Of a stretch of DNA of 64,000 nucleotides, positions 8,947-16,666 are shown one piece after another. A program made the position numbers and the translations under genes. Below the pieces are notes generated by a model. The model did not search any database. It was given only the letters and a program-made list of their open reading frames with translations, and had not been told where the DNA came from. The first letter of the stretch is position 1, and each line of letters begins with the position of its first letter. Origin of the DNA: Heyndrickxia shackletonii (lineage in GTDB: Bacteria; Bacillota; Bacilli; Bacillales; Bacillaceae_C); NCBI RefSeq assembly GCF_001420715.1, contig NZ_LJJC01000004.1:3767634-3831633 (forward strand). Reading direction: 5' to 3'.

Positions 8947-10350
8947 ATGATTGAATTAACACCCGTTTTGGATTATAGGAATGATAAACCGATGTATATA
9001 CAATTAGCCGATTACATAAAAGAAGAAATCTTATCGGGAAGAATAAAGCCAACAGAGAAATTACCCTCAAAAAGGAAATTATCTAATTATCTAGGTTTAA
9101 GCTTAAATACCATTCAGTCAGCCTACGACCAGTTATGTGCAGAAGGATACTTAGAAAGCAAGCCTCGTAAAGGGCTATTTGTTACGGTAATCGAAGACGA
9201 TATAATCTCACACCATATATATCATCAAAAAATGGAGACAATCATTGAGCCTGAGGAGGAAAGTGCCAAAATTGATTTCAATTCTGGAAAAGTCGATTTA
9301 GAACACTTTCCTTATTCTGCATGGCGAAAATTAACCCACCAATCCTTGTTTCAAGAGGAAGGAGAGTTGTTCGATATTGGTAATCCCCAGGGGGAAAAAG
9401 CTCTTAGAGAACAAATTGCTAAGTATCTTTATGCTTCTAGAGGAGTTAAGTGTTCCGCTAATCAAATCATTATTGGCGCGGGGACTCAGGTGCTTATAGG
9501 ATTATTGTGTTTACTAATTGGAAAAAAACAATCATACGCACTGGAGAATCCCGGATATCATCGAACAAGAACCGTTTTACAGGATTTTGGAGCCAACACG
9601 ATTTCTATACCGCTTGATGAAGACGGGATTAATATAAAGCAACTGAAAAACAGTGGTGCCAATGTTGTTTATGTGACTCCATCTCATCAATTCCCTTATG
9701 GGATGGTAATGCCAATCACACGCAGAATAGAATTGTTAAAATGGGCTGAGGAAAAGAATGGTTACATCATTGAAGATGACTATGACGGTGAATATCGCTA
9801 TAAAGGAAAGCCGATTCCTTCATTACAAGGGTTAGATAATAACGAGAATGTTATCTATTTAGGGACATTTTCCAAGTCTTTGATCCCCTCTATCCGTATA
9901 AGTTATATCGTTTTACCCCCATTACTGCTGAGGAAATACTTAGACCACTTTACGATTTATAAGCAAACAGCATCTCGTCTGCATCAGAATACCCTTTATC
10001 ATTTTATGAAGGAAGGATATTGGCAAAGTCATTTAAATAAAATGAGAACTCTTTACCGAAAAAAGCATACCACCTTAATGCAATCTATTAAAAAACACTT
10101 AGGAGACAATGTGCAAGTAATCGGTGAAAATTCCGGACTTCATATTGTATTGGAAGTAAAAAATAGGATGGATGAAAACGAGCTTATCAAAAAGGCCATA
10201 CATTTCGGTGTAAAAATATATCCGTTATCAATCTATTATCACCATTCTATAGAAAACGTTCTGCCTCGAGTCTTACTGGGTTTTGGAGGTTTATCAAAAT
10301 CTGAAATTGATACAGGAATTCGGTTATTAAAAGAAGCATGGGGCTTATAG
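8947..10350 (+). CDS. MocR/PdxR-type transcriptional regulator (GntR HTH + aminotransferase domain)
   Basis: The 467-residue protein has an N-terminal GntR winged helix (YIKEEILSGRIKPTEKLPSK, then LSLNTIQSAYDQL) followed by a fold-type-I aminotransferase-like domain. The PLP lysine is in LGTFSKSLIPSIR (about residue 317), and DYDGEYRY is typical of the MocR family. Such proteins usually regulate a divergent neighbouring gene using PLP or an amino compound; here the neighbour is the GNAT gene. The ATG at 8947 is chosen because TTGGAGGG lies 6 bases upstream, whereas the upstream start at 8929 would overlap this site. Confidence 0.93.
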   Translation: MIELTPVLDYRNDKPMYIQLADYIKEEILSGRIKPTEKLPSKRKLSNYLGLSLNTIQSAYDQLCAEGYLESKPRKGLFVTVIEDDIISHHIYHQKMETIIEPEEESAKIDFNSGKVDLEHFPYSAWRKLTHQSLFQEEGELFDIGNPQGEKALREQIAKYLYASRGVKCSANQIIIGAGTQVLIGLLCLLIGKKQSYALENPGYHRTRTVLQDFGANTISIPLDEDGINIKQLKNSGANVVYVTPSHQFPYGMVMPITRRIELLKWAEEKNGYIIEDDYDGEYRYKGKPIPSLQGLDNNENVIYLGTFSKSLIPSIRISYIVLPPLLLRKYLDHFTIYKQTASRLHQNTLYHFMKEGYWQSHLNKMRTLYRKKHTTLMQSIKKHLGDNVQVIGENSGLHIVLEVKNRMDENELIKKAIHFGVKIYPLSIYYHHSIENVLPRVLLGFGGLSKSEIDTGIRLLKEAWGL

Positions 10351-10404
10351 GAAATTGATTTTCTTAGTTACGAAGGAAAATCGTTCGGTACACAGCCAAA
10401 TCAA

Positions 10405-10449
10405 AAAGGATTGCGTGTTCGGTCATAAAAAACGAAACACACAATCCTT
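10405..10449. terminator. Bidirectional terminator between MocR and FHA genes
   Basis: AAGGATTG with a following GTGTT-CG stem pairs with CGAAACACACAATCCTT. A-rich and T-rich flanks allow termination of the converging genes from both sides. Confidence 0.8.
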
Positions 10450-10491
10450 ATTTGTTTTACATGGCTATTTACACCGTCACTTTGAAAAAGT

Positions 10492-11196
10492 CTACAAGTG
10501 CAAAGCTTTCAAATCTAGCAAATAGCCATAACGCGGAACAGAAATAATACATTCCCCATATTTACCTAATTTTTTGCGCAGTCTATATACAAGGCTATTA
10601 ATTTCTTCACGCCCTACATCGGGTATTTCCATTTCATTTGAGACACGTTCTGGCCAGACGTTTATTTTGATTTCATCATAGCTCACTGCACTGCCGTTAT
10701 TTTGATATAACACCCGAAACAATTCGGTATCTTTACTTGTAAGATAGATTTGGACACCATCAATTAATATCTCTCTTCGCTCAATATTAATCGTAAGTCC
10801 CATCTCCTCATGTAAACTTTCATTTTGTATGGAAGGAAATGCAAGTGTATCTCCAAGATTATTCTCAAAATGATTATGAAAAGCGAGGATGGCATTCCCT
10901 TCTGCCAGATTAATAATATCCCCATCACGCAAAAAGAAAGGCCTATTCTTTTCTAAACTAATATGATTAATTTTTGTTCCGTGTTTACTCATTAAATCAA
11001 CAATGTAAAATTTTTCATTTTCGACACCGATTAGGGCATGTTTCCTTGAGATATATTGACTCGTAAAAGAGATGTCTGGAGTGATATCACCCCATTTGCG
11101 ACCTAATAATATTTCACCATCATTTAGTGGTATGATATCATTTTCAACGTCTGTTTCTCCCCGTTTTATTGAAAGATACACATCTTGCATTTGCAT
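10492..11196 (-). CDS. FHA domain + OmpR/PhoB-type winged-helix regulator
   Basis: The 234-residue protein starts with an FHA phosphothreonine-binding domain: GEILLGRKWG, FTSQYISRKHALI, and SKHGTKINHISL carry the expected Arg, Ser-Arg-Lys-His and Gly-Thr-Lys/Asn residues (about 29-85). It ends with a transcriptional-regulator C-terminal winged helix (residues about 130-230; TSKDTELFRVLY, INSLVYRLRKKLG, VPRYGYLL). It probably links a Ser/Thr-kinase signal to gene expression. A GAGGAGA site precedes the ATG. It stands alone, with a shared terminator downstream; no kinase gene is nearby. Confidence 0.88.
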   Translation of the reverse strand: MQMQDVYLSIKRGETDVENDIIPLNDGEILLGRKWGDITPDISFTSQYISRKHALIGVENEKFYIVDLMSKHGTKINHISLEKNRPFFLRDGDIINLAEGNAILAFHNHFENNLGDTLAFPSIQNESLHEEMGLTINIERREILIDGVQIYLTSKDTELFRVLYQNNGSAVSYDEIKINVWPERVSNEMEIPDVGREEINSLVYRLRKKLGKYGECIISVPRYGYLLDLKALHL

Positions 11197-11393
11197 ATGT
11201 ATTCTCCTCGAAAATTAATTTATCCAAAAAAGTTAGCTATAAAAATAGTATACATCTAAATGTATTTAATTATAGCATTAGTAAACTAACAAGCAATGTA
11301 TATTACTCTCATTGTAGTATAATCTATGATATGTTGGGGAGAAAGCTTTTAAAATGCTATGTATTACCGATTTATAAGGAAGATATCCAATCA

Positions 11394-12272
11394 TTATTTT
11401 GTTATGGTCACAATTACACCATCTACATTGTTCCCTGAAATATCTACGCCGTGATTCTTAGGAATTTGAATCGAAATATTCTTAGAAACAGGATAGTAGG
11501 ATATGGTATATTCTTTTCCGTCGACTGATGTCGAGATTTCTTTATGTTTTTTTATGTATGCCAAATACTCTTCAAGGGTAAAGTTTTTTTCGTACATAAT
11601 CTTGCTATGAGGGAGACCAACATAACGGATGTGCCAAGGTTCATAGTGAATACCTGTAATATCTGCTTTATCAGGAGGATAACGCAAAATAAATCCATAT
11701 TTCCATGAATTTTCCTGAATCCATTTCCCTTCAGGAGCTTGTTCCATCTTTTGCTGCGTTGATCCTACATCAAGAGAAAGGCCGAGATTATGTTCACTAT
11801 ATCCTGCCGGTAAAGCATAATCAGATCCCATACTTTTATAGAGGGATTCCTGCTCATCGAATCCACGGTAACCACTATTAATGATAAAGTGATTCACCCC
11901 GACTTTTTCAGCATCTTTGACCATCTCTGAAAATTTTTGATCGATACCTTCCGATAAATAAATGGGACCATTAAGCACAAATCCATTTACTAAGTCTTTT
12001 CGATTATTCAACTTCACTATATCTGATTTTACACTATCTTTATGAACAGGATACTGAGAGTTTACTAACAATAGATTCCCACGATAGACCTGTATTTTAG
12101 TAATAGTAATTTGTTCAAAAGAACTTTTTTCAACTTCCTTATTAGAAGAACCTTTTTCAATAGATTCATTATGATAAGATGAATCCCTTTTATCTTGATC
12201 AAATGGTCCCCATTTCATAATAAAAATGACGAGGCACATAATCAAAATAAATATAAAACCCCATTTTTTCAT
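11394..12272 (-). CDS. VanY-type D-Ala-D-Ala carboxypeptidase, membrane anchored
   Basis: The 292-residue protein has one N-terminal membrane helix (WGFIFILIMCLVIFIMKW) without a clear cleavage site. The VanY/peptidase M15B domain shows SGYRGFDEQ, SEHNLGLSLD (zinc ligands His and Asp) and HYEPWHIRYVG (catalytic Glu and zinc His), about residues 135-225. It should trim the terminal D-Ala of peptidoglycan stem peptides outside the membrane. A C-terminal extension of about 50 residues (ISIQIPKNHGVDISG) follows the catalytic domain. GGAGGAAG precedes the ATG. Confidence 0.92.
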   Translation of the reverse strand: MKKWGFIFILIMCLVIFIMKWGPFDQDKRDSSYHNESIEKGSSNKEVEKSSFEQITITKIQVYRGNLLLVNSQYPVHKDSVKSDIVKLNNRKDLVNGFVLNGPIYLSEGIDQKFSEMVKDAEKVGVNHFIINSGYRGFDEQESLYKSMGSDYALPAGYSEHNLGLSLDVGSTQQKMEQAPEGKWIQENSWKYGFILRYPPDKADITGIHYEPWHIRYVGLPHSKIMYEKNFTLEEYLAYIKKHKEISTSVDGKEYTISYYPVSKNISIQIPKNHGVDISGNNVDGVIVTITK

Positions 12273-12574
12273 TCTTTACTTCCTCCAAAAAATTAAGATG
12301 TACCAGATACCTAGAATACCTTATACATTTAAAAAAAACTTAGGATAATTATTAAATTTTTCTTAAGAAGTAATAGGAATGTTAGATTTTTTCATGTGTA
12401 ATCGAATCTCGCATTTCGTAGCAAAGATGCAACAAACAAATGATCGCCAAACTGTTAGTGATTTCGAACAACTAACATCCATATTTCAAAATTGTTATTG
12501 TTTTATTACCGTCATGTGATTGAAAACAGGAGCCTCTCACTCTAAAATGACATAGGAAAGGGAGGAAATAGAAC

Positions 12575-13444
12575 ATGCAAACAACTGTACTCAATCATAA
12601 AGACTTATTACTGTTATTAAGCTTTATATTGATGGTTGGAGCGCTAGTATTTTCCGGAATATCGTATAAAGTTTATGCAGCAAATAAAGGTAAAAAAACT
12701 CTAAATGCTATAAGAAGCACCAATAAAAGACGCATTAGCAATAAAGATGGTTCTGTTAATTTAACGAAAATAAATAATGATGTCTGGGTACATACCACAT
12801 ATACGAAAATGGATGGGCATTCGGTACCGGCCAATGGATTGCTTATCCGGTCATCCAAAGGTCTTTATCTTGTCGATGCGACCTGGAATGATAAATTGGC
12901 GAAGGAGTTAGTAAAATTAATCAAACAAAATTTCCACCAAAAAGTGAAAGGGGCAATCATTACCCATCATAAGATTGACCGAGTTGGCGGGATTAGGGCC
13001 CTTATGAAGGCTAATATCCCAGTTGAAAGCACATCCCTTGTTGCAAAAATGACAAAAGCTGCCGGTTATCCAGCACCTAAACCATCCTTGGATAATCAAC
13101 CCGTCCTGAAACTTGGAAAAACGATTGTCGAAACATATTATCCGGGTGAGGCACATACGAAAGATAATATGACGGTTTGGTTGCCTCAATATAAGATTTT
13201 ATTTGGAGATATGTTTTTTGCACTGGAACAACGAAACGTAGGTATTATCGATGAGGCAAATATGGAAGCGTGGCCATATACGATACAAAATTTGATGAAT
13301 AAGTATCCTGATGCTAGAATGGTTATTCCTGGTCATTACAATTGGGGCGATTTTTCACTCCTTTCTCATTCAATAGATAACTTGAAAACTTATCAATCAT
13401 CCAAACAAATGGATTTCAGTCAGTATGAAAAAGACATCATTTAA
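12575..13444 (+). CDS. Subclass B1 metallo-beta-lactamase-fold protein lacking two zinc ligands
   Basis: The 289-residue protein has an N-terminal hydrophobic export signal (LLLLLSFILMVGALVFSG) and a full B1 metallo-beta-lactamase fold closest to BcII-like enzymes. In BcII-type enzymes the first motif is THAHADRIGG; here it is THHKIDRVGG, so His116 and Asp120 stay but His118 is Lys. GEAHTKDN keeps His196. The Cys221 position (GGC in BcII) reads GDM, so Cys is Met. His263 stays in IPGHYNWGD. Each canonical zinc site thus loses one ligand, and beta-lactamase activity is doubtful. GGGAGGAAAT precedes the ATG. Confidence 0.85.
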   Translation: MQTTVLNHKDLLLLLSFILMVGALVFSGISYKVYAANKGKKTLNAIRSTNKRRISNKDGSVNLTKINNDVWVHTTYTKMDGHSVPANGLLIRSSKGLYLVDATWNDKLAKELVKLIKQNFHQKVKGAIITHHKIDRVGGIRALMKANIPVESTSLVAKMTKAAGYPAPKPSLDNQPVLKLGKTIVETYYPGEAHTKDNMTVWLPQYKILFGDMFFALEQRNVGIIDEANMEAWPYTIQNLMNKYPDARMVIPGHYNWGDFSLLSHSIDNLKTYQSSKQMDFSQYEKDII

Positions 13445-13495
13445 AAGCATCTATACTTCTTTTATGTAAAATTACGTGAAAGGCAGAATGAAAAA

Positions 13496-13567
13496 ATGCT
13501 GGCAGAAGTAATAAAAACAGGTTATCTGATTATCGTATTATTGTTAATTCATTTATTAGACAGATGA
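13496..13567 (+). CDS. Possible 23-residue hydrophobic peptide
   Basis: MLAEVIKTGYLIIVLLLIHL (then LDR) would be one short membrane helix. The ribosome binding site is weak (AAGGCAG, more than 10 bases away), and there is no other support apart from the strong terminator that follows. It could be chance. Confidence 0.2.
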   Translation: MLAEVIKTGYLIIVLLLIHLLDR

Positions 13568-13578
13568 TAGTTATAAGA

Positions 13579-13613
13579 AACACGAGGGTTTTCTATCTGA
13601 ATTCCCTCGTGTT
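13579..13613 (+). terminator. Terminator after the metallo-beta-lactamase-fold gene
   Basis: A perfect 10-bp stem AACACGAGGG / CCCTCGTGTT is followed by TGTGTTTTTATTT on the plus strand. Confidence 0.85.
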
Positions 13614-13649
13614 GTGTTTTTATTTAATGAATGATTAAGAGGAAAAACA

Positions 13650-14432
13650 ATGAAAAAAATATTATTTATGGTTGTCATCCTTCTTCTTTTTATCGTCGGG
13701 TGCTTCGTTTTTGCACTAAAACAGTCCACACCGCAAATAGAAAAGAAGAAGCATCCTATCCATACAGTTCAGAAGAAAGAACCTATTCCTGTTACAACAA
13801 AAGATGGCAACTCCTTATTGGTTCATACAGGACAAAAAGTTCGCCAAAAAGGATGAGCTACATTTACATTAAAAAATATTTACACCGTCCAAAAACACTA
13901 TGTCATTTCTAATATGGACTTATATATAAAACAATTGAAGTGGATAGAATTGACCGATTTAACCGACAAGGCGAAAGATTATCTTTATTCCTATACTGGA
14001 ACCTCTCTTCAATCTCTGTTTCATGAAGGATATAAAGCGAATAATTTACAGGAGGCAAATGAGATTGTGGATCGTTCCAAATGGAAAATTGATAAAAGTG
14101 TGGGCTATTTAGATATTACATACACAATAAAAAATAAAAATAAAAACGAAGAACAATTCTTTAGTATGGTGAACGTATTTGGGAACAATTTTTATTTTTA
14201 CGTTCCTTCCCAAAACTTTATTTCCTCAGAAGATACCTTAATGGGGACAACCGATGCCTCACGTATCGATTACCAGCCAGGCGAATTACGGAATGGTGAA
14301 ATAGGATTAATTTTGGGAGATAAACTTCCATCCGTTCCAAACGAAATTCACTTTAAGACAGCCCCATTATTAGATGGAGAATCACACGAGCTTATCCATA
14401 AAGCTGAGACATTTACAATAAAATCAAAATAA
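13650..14432 (+). pseudogene. DUF4352-like exported lipoprotein, interrupted by an in-frame TGA
   Basis: Two open stretches in the same frame (13650-13853 and 13857-14432) are separated only by TGA at 13854-13856. Together they would encode about 260 residues: an N-terminal signal peptide with a lipobox-like FIVGC, a charged linker, VHTGQKVRQKG before the stop, and ATFTLKNIYTVQ directly after it, which reads as a continuous beta-strand protein resembling DUF4352/telokin-like domains. There is no frameshift and no good internal start near the break, so a recent nonsense mutation (or stop readthrough) is likely. The family call is tentative. Confidence 0.65.
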
Positions 14433-14658
14433 TTTTTCGGGAGATAGCGAAATCCGGAATAAGTTTTTTTTCCATTAAAACAGGAATAATCTTAGTTTTT
14501 GCTTCGTATTAGGAATGTATTCGGAATAGCTTTGTGTTTTTTTCATAAAAGGAAAAATTTATTTATGCTAATAAAAACTACAATGGAAAAGCTATATTTG
14601 TGCCTAATGATTATGGTACTTAACTAAAAACAGAATATTTTATGTAAGGAGGATGGCA

Positions 14659-15168
14659 ATGGGAATTCTTAGTGGCAATCCAAAAGAAGAACCTCTGCAC
14701 TATGGTGAAGTTTTTGATATATGGTCTACCCTATTAGTTGGAAATGGTGCAATAGCAGGGTATCAGACGATGTTAAATCATACAGGTGACGAGGATTTAA
14801 AGAAACTTTTACAAGAAGCTATTGATATTTGCAAACAGGAGAAAAAACAAGTAGAAGAAATGTTAAAAGAAAACGGTGTTGCGCTGCCACCAGCTCCTCC
14901 AGAACGCCCAGAAGCTTGCTTAGAAGATATTCCAGCTGGGGCAAGAATTCAAGACCCAGAAATTGCAGCACAGCTTTCAGGTGGAATTGCAGCAAGTTTG
15001 GTTGCATTCAGCCAGGTTATAGGTAAGTCCATTAGAGAAGATGTTGCTATGATGTACGGTCAATTCCATGCCCAGAAAGCTGCTTTAGGCTTAAAAGCAC
15101 TCCGACTTAACAAGGAAAAAGGATGGCTTGTCCCTCCTCCGCTCCATTATTCAAGTAAGGAATGTTAA
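14659..15168 (+). CDS. DUF3231 family (spore coat CotF-like) protein
   Basis: The 169-residue helical protein matches my recollection of the DUF3231 family of spore formers: GEVFDIWSTLLVGNGAIAGYQ at the N-terminus, the acidic/proline stretch ALPPAPPERPEAC in the middle, and VAMMYGQFHAQKAALGLKAL near the C-terminus. The family is related to ferritin-like coat proteins and probably acts in the spore or sporulating cell. The ATG at 14659 is chosen because AAGGAGG ends 6 bases upstream; an ATG at 14653 lies too close to that site. The 220-base upstream gap shows nothing clear. Confidence 0.8.
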   Translation: MGILSGNPKEEPLHYGEVFDIWSTLLVGNGAIAGYQTMLNHTGDEDLKKLLQEAIDICKQEKKQVEEMLKENGVALPPAPPERPEACLEDIPAGARIQDPEIAAQLSGGIAASLVAFSQVIGKSIREDVAMMYGQFHAQKAALGLKALRLNKEKGWLVPPPLHYSSKEC

Positions 15169-15180
15169 TGTTTCTGTATT

Positions 15181-15206
15181 CCCCAGTAAGAACTTTCTTG
15201 CTGGGG
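15181..15206 (+). terminator. Terminator after the DUF3231 gene
   Basis: CCCCAGTAAG pairs with CTTGCTGGGG (10 bp with one wobble) and is followed by ATTTATT. Confidence 0.8.
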
Positions 15207-15363
15207 ATTTATTGCTTGCCTTCCTGATCAGATAGATCTACTACATACGCAAATAATCCATAACTTATCCTGACCATAAATTACCTGTATACAATGAGAA
15301 CAAGCAGGTGTATAATTATTTAACTCTCCTACCTCCGACTAAAATTAAAAGGAGGAAATAATA

Positions 15364-15549
15364 TTGGCAAAACAAGCCTTATTAATCAAACAGAGCAGAG
15401 AACAAAAATATCCAGTTAGACAATATACACGTTGTGAACGCTGCGGGCGTCCACACTCTGTCATACGAAAATTTAAGCTTTGCCGCATTTGCTTCCGTGA
15501 ACTTGCCTATAAAGGACAAATTCCCGGAGTGAAGAAGGCTAGTTGGTAA
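15364..15549 (+). CDS. rpsN: 30S ribosomal protein S14, zinc-binding type Z (stand-alone copy)
   Basis: The 61-residue protein has the type-Z S14 signature, with two CxxC pairs (CERCGRPH and CRIC) and the invariant ending [18 protein letters not shown]. The C-terminal two thirds equal the usual Bacillus spc-operon S14, while the first 20 residues ([19 protein letters not shown]) diverge. It is alone here, not among other ribosomal protein genes, so it is probably a second copy. The start is TTG at 15364 with AAAGGAGG upstream. A terminator follows directly. Confidence 0.93.
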   Translation: MAKQALLIKQSREQKYPVRQYTRCERCGRPHSVIRKFKLCRICFRELAYKGQIPGVKKASW

Positions 15550-15556
15550 TAATATA

Positions 15557-15582
15557 CCTCCATTCATTAGATGAATGGGGGA
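15557..15582 (+). terminator. Terminator after the S14 gene
   Basis: CTCCATTCAT pairs with ATGAATGGGG around a TAG loop, followed by ATTTTTATT. Confidence 0.82.
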
Positions 15583-15588
15583 TTTTTA

Positions 15589-15633
15589 TTGTGAAAAGAA
15601 AACGCTAGGCTCGGTCTAGGGTTTTCTTCACAA
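15589..15633. terminator. Long bidirectional hairpin between S14 and ridA
   Basis: TTGTGAA, GAAAAC and CTAG pair in order with CTAG, GTTTTC and TTCACAA around a CTCGGT loop, with small bulges. It probably terminates ridA from the minus side and backs up the S14 terminator. Confidence 0.65.
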
Positions 15634-15718
15634 TAATTCATATACGAATTGCTCGAAAATATTTAGTGGAATTTAGTTCCTATGATCATATTTAATATTT
15701 CTGGACATTAATTCCTTG

Positions 15719-16096
15719 CTAAGGTCTTTTGGCAATCATCTCAATTTCTACCTCTGCTCCAAGTGGAAGCTCTAAAACAGCTACAGTAGTCCTTGCAGGA
15801 AATGGTTTAGCAAACTGTGTTTCATATACCTCATTCATTGCAGAAAAATTCTTCATATCAGTAAGATACACGTTTACTTTCACTACATGATCGGGATTCA
15901 GTTCCGCTGCATCTAAAACCGCAAATAAATTACGAAAACATTGTCTCGTTTGTTCTCCAATATCCCCTTTTATCATTTCTCCTGTTGCTGGGTTAATTGG
16001 AGTTTGACCGGATAAATACACTGTCCCACCCGCTTCAACTGCATGTGAATATGGTCCGGATGTCACTGCACCCTTTGCATCATAAGCCTTTCTCAT
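15719..16096 (-). CDS. ridA: RidA family reactive imine/enamine deaminase
   Basis: The 125-residue protein is a full-length RidA (YjgF/YER057c/UK114): SGPYSHAVEAGGTVYLSGQT at residues 13-32, VVKVNVYLTDMKNFSAMNEV in the middle, and FPARTTVAVLELPLGAEVEIE with the key Arg (about residue 102) and the Glu at the active site. It hydrolyses reactive imines formed by PLP enzymes such as threonine dehydratase. GGAG lies 9 bases before the ATG. It is transcribed alone; the 570-base upstream gap separates it from RNase J. Confidence 0.95.
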   Translation of the reverse strand: MRKAYDAKGAVTSGPYSHAVEAGGTVYLSGQTPINPATGEMIKGDIGEQTRQCFRNLFAVLDAAELNPDHVVKVNVYLTDMKNFSAMNEVYETQFAKPFPARTTVAVLELPLGAEVEIEMIAKRP

Positions 16097-16666
16097 TTTC
16101 CTGATTCTCCTTTTTTAATTAAAAAGTGATAAACACTTAATATTTGATAACTGCCAACACATACAAATAAAAGCATTAAGAGAAAACGATATAATCCATT
16201 TTTATTTATCCTTGAAAAATGATTAAACCGATTAGCTTAAAATAACAAAATACATTAGGAATAATCTATGATATTCCTAGTTTCGTATTTTCAGATTCAC
16301 CACCCCCTGAATACAAATACGCTAACTAATAGGGATTGGTTTCAATATTAAGGTTGAATAGTTTCAAATTGGAGAATCGGTAATATTGTGGTTTTTGCTA
16401 ATTTGCAATGTAACATTGTTAACGGGATTTTACCATTTTCACTGGATCTAAATAATCTCTCTTTCATTCCATTTTAGAATAATAAGTCAAATTTTCTCAA
16501 TTAAGAGCTATTGATAAAGGGTTAGTACAAATAGCTCTTTCAATGTTTTACGGAATATAATAATAAATATTGGTTTCCTCAGTAAAACCATTCTTAAAAA
16601 GGCTAAAAATCAACGCTTTACGTTTTTCTTGGTAAAGCGCCGATTTTAATTGATTTCTATTCATCT
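16097..16666. other. Intergenic stretch with two hairpins, otherwise no gene seen
   Basis: This 570-base AT-rich gap between ridA and the RNase J gene holds two hairpins: 16503-16539 (AAGAGCTATT / AATAGCTCTT) and 16605-16648 (AAAATC.ACGCTTTAC / GGTAAAGCG..GATTTT). The second lies just past the RNase J stop and probably terminates that gene. I found no convincing ORF in either strand. Confidence 0.6.

Noticed and set aside
13631-13912. Alternative frame ORF of 93 codons over the lipoprotein gene
   Set aside because: It has no RBS, no signal peptide and unnatural composition; the in-frame-stop gene on the same strand explains the region.
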